Assembly (NCBI RefSeq): GCF_032854445.1
Contig: NC_088295.1
Span: 15,735,385-15,799,384 of the forward strand
Source of the DNA: Liolophura sinensis
Taxonomy: Eukaryota; Mollusca; Polyplacophora; Chitonida; Chitonidae
Length of the DNA stretch: 64,000 nucleotides
Direction of reading: 5' to 3'
Shown here one piece after another: positions 1 to 12,605 of the stretch. Under the pieces are notes generated by a model. It searched no databases. It was not told where the DNA came from and was given only the letters and a program-made list of their open reading frames with translations. The position numbers were made by a program, and so were the translations under genes. How positions within the stretch are numbered: position 1 is the stretch's first letter; every line of letters starts with the position of its first letter.

Positions 1-3000
1 ATCATCTCTTTGGAATTGGTTGTATCTTAAAGGAATGACTATGCCCACACTGCCGGCAGTCAGGGGTCATGCATGAAACTCAGATCAGATCCAAAGCTTG
101 CAGTAACCGATCTATGATCACCTTGTGGTGGGGCGTCCTAGTACAAGGGGAATACCTGAGGTTCACTCGCGAGTCTCGTCTGTCCTAAGATGAGTGCCAA
201 TCCGTCCTCGTTTTGCTTGGAACTTATGAGAAGTCCTCTTACGGTTTCCATTCTGGGCGGTCCTTCCTTGGATTAGATTAGGTTAGTTTTCATGAGCTCA
301 TTTACATAGCCAAGTGTGGGACAGATGTTATTTAAACGTAATCGTAGTCACAACATGTCATTTACCTGCAGAGTTTGTTTCAAAGAGTATTTCGTTGTTA
401 CGCTTGTTGAAATATACATCAATTCAAGGGAAGTAACTTTAGAGACACTATAGACAAGATTACATGCCTGTATAGATCTTCCTACACCTCGATTTTCACA
501 GACCTAAGAGGCTAGCTGTATGTACCCTTCCGCTGTTCACACGTTCGCGTGCTATTATGGAAAGCCTAGACAACAGTGTTATTCTTAATTTTCTCTTATA
601 TAATACACAGACGTGTGTATTGCAAAGTTTGTTCCACATAATGAAAACACTGACGATTGTGATTCTGTGGTTGAAGAAATTGTATTCTCAAAAAGTAATA
701 TGTTAATTTTAACAGATGTATTCTGCCACAGCACTGTGTTAACTATATAGCACAAAGATTGTATTAAATCAACACAAAGATTGTATTAGGCCAAAAAAAT
801 ATGACAGCATTATATCATACCACAACACATTTTAGCATCATTCAGACAACAGACTTCCTGTTAAAACAGATTATTTTTTGTAGGCTGTAAAGTTTTAATT
901 ATTATCCTGGAGGGTAACCACGTATAGACTGACTGAGTATTGTGTATACAAAAGGGCAAAGGAGCGAATTCCTACGCTGGGTGTTGCTAACTGTGTTGTT
1001 AAGCTCTGCGTGTCTATTAACACCCGGTCAATGTGGTTATGCTAAACAATGTGTCCCTCACCTTGACCACTGGTCAATTCCCATTATTTGATCAGGAACA
1101 AGCTGGGATTAGACCAACCCTTGTGTATTTTGCCGTATGGTGAAGTGGTCTGTTGTTTGTCCCCCGAGGCTTTCGTTGTCTTGTTTTACCTTATCTTCAC
1201 CGCTAGTGTTGACTTAAACACGTATTTACATATTGAGACTGGACAGTTCTAGACTTCCGTCGCTTTTATAAATCACGATGTTTTCATTTCATTATCTGCT
1301 CGACAAATTATAGAAGTAAAAGAAACTTGTGACAGATGTGAAATGCTGGCCAGGTGTGCTAAGCTCAAATCAAAACCGTTAGTCTGGATGGGTCACCATA
1401 CAAAGAGATAGGGCATTTTCACCGTTATCGTATACACAGTCATTCCACGCCTAACTATGGAACGGAACAATTCTTTCGTTGGCTGAAGGAATTCCTTAGC
1501 AAAAAAGACGCTATAATAAGATGATTTGCTTTAATGGTGAACTATCATATCATCATGAAAACACAAGCTACATGTAATGTGAAAATCTTCAGGTGCAAAT
1601 GTCACAGTCTACGATAGTTACAAATGTATAGCTAATCCAGGTACAGACGAGTTCCAACGAGCCAGAAGTTGCAGAATGGAGATTCAAAATGTCGGTACAG
1701 CAGGTGGAAGTAATATCAAATATATATGATTAATTAAGAGACTTCGGAAAGAGAAGCGTTCCAACTCCGCCCAGAAATTTATTTCTTCACTATAATAACA
1801 AATACCGACAGGATTCTGTCGACGAGTGTTTATTAGTTCACAGTAAGTTTTCATGAACTCGTTCTCTTCGGGGTTTAGATCCCAATCGCTGGCGGTCGTT
1901 GCGATTCCCAGCCGAACAATGAGGCAACGTACGAGCTGTCATTGGAGGTAGTTATGTGTGATTTGTGTAAGTAAGTACGAAAACCTCCATTCATCTTACC
2001 ACCTAATGAAATCGCGGTCATAGAGCACATCATTGCGCTAAGGACATCTGTTCATTCGACACACTCTGGGTTCTGTTTACTGTTTAAAGTTTAAGGCAAA
2101 CCACTGATACAGAGGGTTTGTTTACCCTGTTGACATAGCAAAGCGGCACGGCTGGGAGTTCACATCAGTTTACCGGCAGCCTTGTCCTCGCAAACGTGTA
2201 TCACATGGTACCCCACCAGATTAAGCTCGCGTGCCCTACTTTAACAAAAAAATTACTTCTCCAAGTGAGAAAGTGTAGCAGAGATTGTGTGTATCATGAA
2301 GTAATTTAACCAGACAGGTAGGTTTGATGAGCGTGAAACCAATGTGGTCCGTTCACGGAGTTGACACTAAATTCCATAAACTCGAAACACAGGTAGTTAT
2401 ATTACACCTTCCGTTAACTTTTGTGTCGTAAAAAAAAAAATTCCTCTTCCCTCCCAATTGATTGGACTGTGGATAGCCCCTACTGTGGATTGCACTTTAG
2501 TCATCATTATTAGGACTGGACGCCGGAACATTGAGAAACTGCGAACCTGTTTGAAAACACGTCAATCCAGCACAGCGAATGTCATAACAAAGAAACCACT
2601 GCAGTTAATGACAGCGTGCGGACCTCACAGAAGACAGCTGTGCCAAATCAACTGAGAAGAAACTTGCACAGCGAAAACAATGCGTTGAAGATAAAACGGA
2701 ATAGCAATGTTTCAATATCGGACTTCCACATCATGTTACTATGTGTTGCAAGATAGAAGCATTGTCATAAGTATCGTCGTAAGGAAGCGTTCCGAAAAAA
2801 CAGAGAAACACACATTCAAATGCTACACTGACATTGCCTGGCGATGCAGTTGAGAGGCCGGCTTACAGACATGAGGTAAGAACCGCGGTTACTTATAATA
2901 CATATCAGGCTATGCTCAACGGTGTAAAACCAGCAGGCATAAATAGTGGGTTCACGAAGAGTATACATGAAACCGATAGTAAAGGTACTTATCTTTGTGG

Positions 3001-3169
3001 TTTATGGCGATATACAGACAGTATCACCAGCTTAATACTTGACTGTCAGCGTCTTATGGTTGCCCTTTGGAACCTCGAGGCATAATATTGCTGCAATGAC
3101 TTATCGTCGTGTGGATTGATCTTGCAATTTTCCCGCCTAATGTAATTCGGGTCAAAGCTGCGTGGTCCT
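1..3169. other. Intergenic sequence, no gene seen
   Basis: I see no convincing coding exon, RNA gene or tandem array here. The open frames are short, start at arbitrary points and show no recognisable domain. The sequence has the mixed AT-rich composition of intergenic animal DNA. An exon of a gene lying mostly to the left cannot be excluded. Confidence 0.5.
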
Positions 3170-3480
3170 CAGTTCGTGCCTGTGTCTCATTACGCTTGAA
3201 CAGGCTACGGCCCGTGTATTCTTTGTGTTGAATTAGATCGCCATGTTGGTTATATGAACAGTTGCAATCAAGGTGCAACTGATGTAAATAGTATATTATC
3301 GACAACTTTTTTTTCTTCCCACCAAAACATCAATCAAATCGATAAATAAATAAACAACATGTATACCAGCATGGTACACGAAATGAATACTTACTTTACT
3401 CATTATCCTTGATCATAGGCCTGCCTTGCGTCTTCCAAACATCACTGAAAACTGTTGACTGCTTCTCATTGCATGTCTTC
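3170..3480 (-). repeat. Dispersed repeat, family R1, copy A (inverted)
   Basis: Read on the minus strand this stretch aligns with 4396-4650 and 24180-24350. Shared blocks include CAACAGTTTTCAGTG near one end, a TTGATTGCAACTG block, and GGCGATCTAATTCA in the middle. This copy carries an extra AT-rich segment (about 3295-3360) absent from the other two. It has no coding capacity. It is probably a non-autonomous mobile element, but I see no clear terminal structure. Confidence 0.6.
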
Positions 3481-4395
3481 TTCTTATTACTTTATATACC
3501 TGTACTTTCTTAGCTCTGTGGTGGTTTGTGTTGTACGTTATTTTGTGAATCTATCTTGCGATTAATGAGGTGGAACATCCATATTGCTTACGGCTGGTAT
3601 ACGAATGTCTGTTTCGACGCATAGATTAGTAATGATAATTCGTTGGTAAATTGGTAACGTATTTAATCATGTGTTATATGAGAACAAGGGTTAACTTAAT
3701 GGTTGGATCGGAGTGGCCATATGCCCGGGAAGTGGTTCTCCATTCTGAAAAGATACCTAACGGTACATGCATTTCTCTACAACCCCCTTGACCTTATTTC
3801 ATATGGCCTCGTTTCAATGAAATTAAACATCGTAATGACTTTACCAACTCAAGAACACTTAAATAAAACAAAATGACAGACATGAGCCATGTCTGTATAT
3901 AGATTTTAATTCAGCCCAAGCTTAACTGAAAGTATCACTTTTTTATCTGTCTGTTTGCCCCAAGCTTATTGTCGTATTACGTACCTGTCATCCGGGTAAT
4001 TTGTAATCTAGTTAAGTGCTCTAATTTTCGTTAATTAATTGACAAAGGATTGCCTTTAATCTCCAAATTATTTTCGGTGTGGTAGGTAACTGTCAATCTG
4101 TATAACGGTATTAACTCCATACCATGGTAGGCCAGTAGACAAACATCCAGATCTCTACCTCTACCTACCTGTTCTCTATTTACCAGGGACCAGGAAAGTT
4201 TGCTGGTGTATATAAGTAGTTACTTATATAGCAGAGATTTGTTTGGTTACCTGTCGACGATTCGTGTTCACTTAACATCAAAGAAAATCAACCCGGTAAT
4301 ATTTTACCAACCCTGCACAGGTAAACAAAGCCAGATATATATACGTAAAGTAATTTTATACTGTTTAGCAAAGAACTAAGAAAGTATATGTAAAG

Positions 4396-4650
4396 TACGA
4401 ATCATTCAGAGAGAACAGTAAGCAGTTTTCAGTGATGTTGGAAAGGCTCAAGTAATGTTCTGGGTGAATGAGTGATGTCTGTATTCAAATCGTGTAAATG
4501 TTAGTGTGTAAGTTGTTGATGATAAATCACATATCTCAGTTGCCCTTTGTTTACAACTGTTCACATATCCAACGTGGCGATCTAATTCAGCACGATGAAT
4601 ATACTGCCCCTAGCCCCAGTTTACGCGGAATTAGACACAATCATGAAGTA
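4396..4650 (+). repeat. Dispersed repeat, family R1, copy B
   Basis: Plus-strand copy of the same family as 3170-3480, lying about 0.9 kb from it in the opposite orientation. It keeps the blocks AGCAGTTTTCAGTGATGTT, ACAACTGTTCACATATCCAA and GGCGATCTAATTCAGCAC. The open frame across it is incidental. Confidence 0.6.
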
Positions 4651-7600
4651 GAGCGCCAGAGGTTCTGGACTTTTTGTTCATATTTATTTACAAGAGAATT
4701 ACGCCCATTGTAAAACTTAGGAAACTTAGAGTGAAGGCTGTTGATGGAATAACCTTGACACATTATTTTTTAAAGTAATAACGTTGGTTGAAATCACATA
4801 ACACACAGAATCTAACAAAGGCCACAATGGGAAAGAAGTACACGACATATGCAGGACCCTTCGATATATTGCTGCCTAAGTAAGAGTAATTTACAATGTT
4901 AAAATCTTGTCGTAAAATCTGCTATGATGTAAAACAATGTACAATAGACCTTGGTCATTGACCTTGGGATTAGGTAATACTTATAAATGCCTATAAATGA
5001 TCTGTAAAAACTGCTCTCTATCATGGAGCGCGATTGGTTCAGTAGTTTTCAATTTACTGATAGTTGTTGCCATTGGAGTCCATAATCCAGTTTTTGATAA
5101 TCCACACATCTGGGCAAGTGACGACCAGAAGACCACCTAAACTCTAGGTTTTATCTGGCTTTCCAGTGCTTGTCTTCTTTAGCTAACTTTTAAGGTGTAG
5201 AACGTCTATGGTTTCATAAATCGCCGTGATTAGACTGTTTGAGAAGAAAAGTTTTGAAGCGAGACCAAAATTCGCCTCAATCACTGAAGAGCATCCTGTG
5301 GGTCGTAACTGCGCATGTTTCAAATAGTTTTTGTTCGTGAGTGTTCCTTTTCAGGGATGACAGGGCGATGACCATGACTAACGCATAATAAACCTAGATC
5401 AAAGCTATGGCGCCTTCTGCTCTGTTTAAGTGAAAATAGAGATAAATAGTAAAGCTTTAAACGTGGTGATCATTAGTTCAGATTCCCTAAATTACTTAGT
5501 TTTGTTAATTATTGTGACACAGTTCACAAAATTGCCATAGTCTTTGTCTTATCGGAATGTCGGGACTTAGGTGTTGTAGTGCAGAGCGATGTGAAAAGTC
5601 CAAGACAATGTACTCGGCCTTAATCATTTTATGCAATTTAATTGGGATAAAATTAGTCTCGCTTCAGCATCACTGAGTGACAGGAACGTAAAACAGCTGA
5701 TCTTTGAAGGTTTCTAGTGCTATCCCAAGCTTGTGGGCTTCTGTTTTGAGTATGGCTGTGATACTTTCAGTGGACATTTTTGACCTAGCAGTATACTTAT
5801 ATACGAAAGCCTTTAAATCACTTTTTCATCCGTGTCTTCCACACTTCACTTGTCAATTTCACATGGCAAGAGCTATAAAGGTATTCATTTTAAGCTCATG
5901 CCGGTGTTTATCCAACTCACCACAAGGGGTATCTGTATATGATGACTTCATATACTCCATTTATCTGTCGGCTTTGATTGTGGGGAGCAGAACCAGTAAA
6001 TAGCTCAGTGACAGGTATCAACTATGTATCTGCAAATCGCCCATGGCCTCACACAACCGCGGTGGTCTCATGTCCGTTGATCCAGATGATATGGTTTTAA
6101 CATGACCAGTCATGCAAACGGTGTCGTACCCTACATAGAACTAAAAATAGCCATCAAAGGTGTCAAATATGTATAACATTCTTAACCTTTGGAAAATTGC
6201 AAAATCCAGATGAAATTAGGCTAGCATATGAAACTGTTAGAGTTATCGTCGATTCTGTGCTTCATATAGACATCTGTCATGAGACAAAAAGTCTTTACCA
6301 AATGTTGGTAAAAGTTAGACACATTACACAAAAAAACATAAACCAAATTACCCTGAAAAATACCACGAACACACAGATAACGCCTCGAGATATTTCGGCG
6401 GCATTTGCATGGTGCCTCTCCAAAACGATATTTTACAAAATCTTTAATTTACATCCAAAGAACCCGCACCATAAGGTAGCGTCATGTACAAATAATATAA
6501 AAAAATATGGCAAAGTAAGTAAAACGACATGGAGTGTGACAGTTGGCAAATGTTCTCACACGTACCCGGAGAAATCATTATGTCAATTTATCGGCACAAA
6601 CGGCAGTGGTGTTAATAACAATTATTAGACGTCACTGATATAGAATTAGCCTAAAAACTGCTGTGTTGTCAAAGCATTTAACAAACATCGAGACTTTTAC
6701 AAATATGATATCTCTACTCTCCTGATTTGAAGGATTTCTTCTCAACATAATTTGTTATTGCAATTCATCCTGTGCCGTAAGACGTATTATGAAAGGGTCA
6801 ACAAGTATTTGTACATGTATACATGTCTGTGCGGATGCTGACTTCCGGACGTCCGATGATAAAGCTGTCCTGACTTATATGATCCAGCGTTTCCCAACAC
6901 CTACCTTAAGATTAAGGTCAATGGTATAGACTGCGCCACGTATTCCCACTGATAAGATATGGCCTGATAGAAGGTATTTGTATTATTTCAGCTCTTGAGA
7001 AACGTTAGTTAATTTGGCTGTAAACAATCCCACCAGCGAGCAAGTGAATTATAAAATATTAATTATCTTAGTTTAACCCACAACTTAAATTTCAGAATGC
7101 ACTGTTAATTTAATTATTTCCAGACAAAACTGATCATTTCGTCAACGTTGTCATATGCATACGACCATGAAGAAGACAGATAACTACATCGTATATGACC
7201 TTCATATTATAACAGGTCCTCATGAAAACGCTCATTTGGGGCCCTAGCCTATTTCGAAGGAGACTTGAACAACGCATATACTTTCAGCCCGCCACAGAAA
7301 GTGTTTACTGGCTGTCGCTTCCCACTATCAATGTGTGGGTTACGCTCTGTGCCAGTATTATTCCGCTAACAGTTTGGATAGGAGCCTCGTTTGACTGCCG
7401 TCGGTTCTGGTTTCCTCGCTGCCCAGGGAACGGTATCTGGTGACTGGGAAAAGAAAAAGAGAAGTACAAACACGATGGAGCGAAGAGTGTATCACAGCGG
7501 TTAATGAGTCATCGTTTACGATATGTGCCTTTCAAACAGCTAATTGATGTCTACTCAAAACGTGTGCAGGGAGGGAGAGCTAGCAGCTACATCTGGAAAG

Positions 7601-10600
7601 GCGCGCAAGTACATCTTACCGGCTTTTTCCTCGCCGGCTTCCTAGCATGTGTTAATGAGCTAGAGGCTAAAAACGAACCCTGGCGCAGCGGGTCAAGTGT
7701 TCAAAACGGTGAAAAATTGATTGCAAGAACCACTCCAGTGTTCTTCCTTGTGCAAGATGCTTGCCGTCGTTTTGCCAGCCGAGATAAAGCGTTATTGTGG
7801 TAGATTTATGAGCATTCTGAGGTTTACCATAGTTTGTGGGGTACAGACAGGAAGTCTTGTGTGAGCTTAACCCCACAGTGAAGGCCACCGGCAGACTTAA
7901 AGATGTAATTGGAGAGTAGCCAGAAGGATTCTCCTCCAACACTACTGTTTCATTTCCCATCTCAGGTATGTCAATGCATTCAATTTAATCTGTTGCTTCA
8001 AATGTTCAGGGTGGTTGCCAACTAGGCCATTTGAGTAATATATAACCTTGAACTTTTGTGTATGCGTATGAGTAGCTTTGATGTTCACGCTCTACACTCT
8101 ATAGTTTAGTTGGTGTTCACGGTTTATACACTGTAGCTTAGTTGGTGTTCCTCATTCCAGGGCTTAAGGAGTAAACTTTCTCAAAGAAATATGGGTTTGT
8201 TGCATTTTCAGAAGTCTTTTCTGTTTGTGTCGATAGCAACTATTCTTTCACCCTTGCAGTCTTCCTACAAATAATTTTAATAGTGCTCTTAAGGCGCCTT
8301 TTCATGGGTGAATGGCATTGTGAGGTACAATGGTAGGTGAGGCTGTTAAGTACTTCTGTGTCATTGTCTTGACATTTATCGTCCCCCATTGCACTCTATC
8401 CACCACAAGTGTCACACGCGCCACAACCACTTTCTAAGAAATTCGGTAAATTTTTTGCACCATCCACATCGTCCAAAATCGGGTTTAGTCAAAAGCTCCA
8501 CCACGGTATCGTAGTAAATTTCAAGCACGGAGAACGGTATTACATCCAGACCGGTTGTTTTGGTACAGCACACGTGTCCAAGTGACTTTAGGTTCGACAT
8601 CAAACATTGTTTGGGATGTCTGCTATGTCTGTCTCGCCTCGGTATGTAAACCATAAATAATGTATGTGACATGTGGAAAAGTAGCCAAATGTGGACATTA
8701 CTGAAATGTCCTGTCCGTTGCACTCTTCGTTTAGCACCAACGTTTGCTCGGTGGTCAGTCCTTGGTAAACAAAGCTTCTTTTATATTTGAGATTTCAAGT
8801 GCTTCTTGACTGACAGATCGTAACACAAAATAAACGGAATTTCCTCCAAAATGTTCCGTCTGTAAGGCACCATTTGACAATTTAAAACTATAACGTAGTA
8901 TATTTGTGATTTGAAATATAGTTAGAACTATATCCTATTGTTAAGAATTCTATTTCGGATGTGATAAGATCATAGATTGGTATAGCTACTTTTGACCAGT
9001 GTAGAAAGTGCGATGTTGTGCCAGGTGAATAATTACTGATCTTACTCACTGGGGAATTTTCCCATACGTGTTGGCCACTTTTTCGGGTTCGGCCGTTCCT
9101 GAGGTCTCCTGAAGATGGCCGAACATTCTTCAGAAAAGGTACCTCTTCACAAAGCAAAACTTAATTCCGGGGAACCTTACCCTCATCATGCCAACGCAAC
9201 CATCGTAACATTCAAACAGGCTCATGGATATATGGGATGAATGGATAATATCCTCTGTTTTTTCATGTCACGAGTAGCCTGCAATAAATAACTCTCCCTC
9301 AGCAAATTACAGGTAGCTCATAATCACAATACAGCAGTAGTACACTGCACATAGTACCACAGTAATCCTTTATATCCAATGTTTTCCAACAGTAGGTTCT
9401 CAGCAGTATATTCCTTAAGATTTGCGGATGTCACAGCATTTTCGCTGTAAGCCATTTTCACTTTCTGGGTATACCACAGATTTAGTGCTGAAAACTGCAA
9501 GGCTGAGACTACTCCAAGTTCGAACCTGCGAGCGCAGACTCAGGCGTTGATCCCCAGCATGTGTCAATATAATGTAAAATGGTGTAAATGCTGCAGCATA
9601 GATTACAATATAATAAAACCAGAGGATCGACAAGAAAATATCAAACTGCAGATAATACCATTACTTATACCACCATCTAATTGAAATCTACTGTGTGGTA
9701 TGTTCAGCAATGGAAGCTATGTCCTGTCCAATCGTCAGAGAAGGAATGCATGCTCGCCGTGAAGTCTGCCGATCAAGTACACCTCATATATTGCGTTAGG
9801 CGTGTCGAGACAGTTGACATAAATTGCTGGCGATTCCTTGCTTGACTTTGATATTACTGGTTCTAACCCCCAGAGATTTCAGCCAGTGTTCCGCGTTATA
9901 ACAGATAAAGCACTAATACTGTGAACTTATACCTTGTTCCATTCGAATAGTTATTTGGCCCACGGGCCACTATTTATCATGGAGCATCCAACTTTCTTTG
10001 ACTTGTAATTTAAACTATAAGTGACCTATATCCCAGAATCCAAGTATGTGGCTTTTCTTGCTCATCTGTGGAAGTTAAACGCCGACAAGGTTGCCACCTG
10101 TGGATATTGGAGCCAAATACAAGCTCGCACTGTGCCAGACTGTTACATAAGCCGAGCAGAAGCACGTCAATAAATGGGTGATGTGTGATGATGTCAGGCT
10201 GGGGTAAATGGAACACGGCCAACAGTTAATGACTGGGAAGATAGGAGAAGGTCGGTACAGCGTGCCGATGGTTACGATAGGTGTGAACCTGTTCCCAGAA
10301 GAGGTGTAAACTCGCCCGAGGCTGTCAAACAATAGACTTGTGCTTACAAATAGCTGTCTCTTGGAAAATCCATGTGGGTGCCTCTGACGCCTTACTCGAC
10401 AAGGAATAAAGCCTGGATGTTGTATTTCTGTATAAATGTTACACGTATTCTTGGTTGTAACATTCATTACGGCCCCACGTGTTGGCATTACTGTCCTCCA
10501 TTATCGTTGTCCACAGTGGAACATCTTTGGGTGTTGTTAGTTGTAACGTCTTCATGCAATAAAGTGTATTGTGGATCAAACGAATGCGCTTCTTATAGGA

Positions 10601-12468
10601 TCTTGGCCATGCTTCAATTCAGACCAGTGTCGTGGTGTTGGATATTTCGGCCATGGGATTTCAGTAAGTTTTAAGCTGGGTAAGAGCAGTTTATATGAAC
10701 ACATGCGTGGTTTTCATTCAGTCCACCAAGCGTGCAAGAGGCTATGCTTGTAACTTTCTCTTCCCCAGGTAATACCTTAGTCATTTACATGTCTGTTGTG
10801 GGTGTCTGAGGCTTATGGCCATTACTGCCAGGTGTTTCTATCTGTGAAATTCTCAGCAAACTTTGGGTGCTAATCAGATGAAATTACTAAGGCAAAGTCG
10901 CCTTTGTAGCTGAAACAGAACTGAGAAGAACTCTAGGAATGAACAGGTTACCGCTTAGTCCTTCAGTACATTTACCTACTTCTGGAATGTTTGGCGATTT
11001 TTCTGACATTTAACGCGAAAATGAATTGCTCTGTGAAAACAAGGTGCCAGTTTCTAACTGCATCCATGTGTGTTAGTCATGCGGTTACGCAATGAGCACC
11101 ATCGACGGCATGGCTGTCCAGCAGGTGCCCGCGGAGGTGCAATGCCGCTACAGAGGTGGGCTTTAAGAGAATGTTCAGGGTTAGACGTTAGCAAGGAAGC
11201 AAGTGTTTAGCTTCCCGTTCAAAGCTACGCCTGTTAACCGTTAAAGGCAGCTAAATCAATTTTCTTTCGTTGAAAGAAAAAAAATATATTGCAATGTGTT
11301 CTTTCAAATATCTGGGAAAAATTGTTTGTGTAACCTTGATTCAGAACATTTAATATTCTTACTATGTCTTATTCTTCGAAATGAGGCCTTTGTGGTACAG
11401 GTGTTGAAAGATCAGTCGGGCCGTAATAAAGATAACTCTCGTGCTTGGTCTTATATTTCCCAGACGCCTGCATTCTCATCTCAAACTGTGTCCGTGGCAT
11501 AACTAGACAGCACTTAAATCAAGGGTGATGTTATCCAGAACTATCCCTTCTGGTTTGTTTAACGCCCAATGCCACCCAGTGTAGGTAATTGCTTTCATTT
11601 TTGAACAGAAAGATGCGTAATTTTAATATTTTATTGATGTCATCACAGCACACGAATGAAGGGCCACGTGAGAAATCTCTAAGCAAGAAGCATTCGTTAT
11701 AATGTGAAAGCGAAGGACTTTTCGGATTAATGAAATTCACCGTTTTGCCCTTGGAGTGGACTAAAGTACTGGTGCATGTGAGAATTTGTGTGCAATATAC
11801 GCTAGTTATTTATCTTGTCACGTATGATAATTAGTATCAGGTCAGCTAAAGTAACCCTTCTAGCAGAGATAGATGAGTTTTCGGTGAAAACATTAGATAC
11901 CTTAGGACGTTACTTGTAGTTCAAATCCATACACTGTGTACATTCTTTGGTTAGGAATTGGACATATAGGTTTTGTTTAAAATCTTGCGGTACGTATTGT
12001 CAACAAAACTCAGAAAGTGCAATCTCTGCAAATTTTAACAATCTTACTAAACAAACTTTCTAAAACTTTCTAAAATCATATACATGTAGAGTTGTATCAA
12101 AGAAGTTAAAATCGGCAATTAAAGTACAGTAACTGCTATACCTTTTCATTCAACAACCAATGTCAGTATATATTGTAACTGGATACACAGGGCCTCATAT
12201 GAGGCGTTTTTCGGATTGCATTATAGTGGTTTATAGCAATACGAATACGTCGTCGATGACAATGGCCGGTTACAAGGAGATACTTTCGTGGCACCAAAGC
12301 AAGTAACCAATCAGACCTGCTACATGATGTGAATGTTAATGCAAAATGTGCATGTTTTGTGTCTTTTCAGTGGCATCGTTGGGATCGGGCTGTGGTCCAG
12401 AGGTTGAATTTGCCTGTTTTTCATGGGTTTGGAGCCTACGGTCTCAAATCCAACTTTAGACTGGGATT
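4651..12468. other. Intergenic sequence, no gene seen
   Basis: No supported gene. The longest open frame (6197-6628, 143 codons) has no recognisable domain, no bracketing splice sites and low-complexity Asn/Lys-rich content, so I treat it as chance. A small degenerate tandem duplication lies at 8093-8150. Confidence 0.5.
8093..8150 (+). repeat. Short imperfect tandem duplication
   Basis: Two units about 34 bp apart share a TACACT(C/G)TA start and TTAGTTGGTGTTC end. It lies in noncoding sequence and I see no function. Confidence 0.6.
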
Positions 12469-12605
12469 TTTTTTATTTATTTGATTGGCGTTTTCGCTGT
12501 ACTCAAGAATATTTCACTTATGTGACGACGACCAGCATTATGCTGAAAGGCTCCTCGGTCATTGCTCCGCGCTGGCGTGCTAGCCACCTCGGTAACGAAG
12601 GCCCC
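12469..12605 (-). mobile_element. tRNA-derived SINE (family S), internally deleted
   Basis: Read on the minus strand it begins with a tRNA-like head (GGGGCCTTCGTTACCGAGG) and ends in the family tail: a block around GAATATTTCACTTA on the plus strand followed by an AAATAAAT-type tail. The central part found in the 24863-25109 copy is missing, so this is a truncated insertion. Confidence 0.75.

Noticed and set aside
6197..6628. 143-codon plus-strand ORF
   Set aside because: Asn/Lys/Thr-rich, no domain, no splice or promoter support; consistent with chance in AT-rich DNA.
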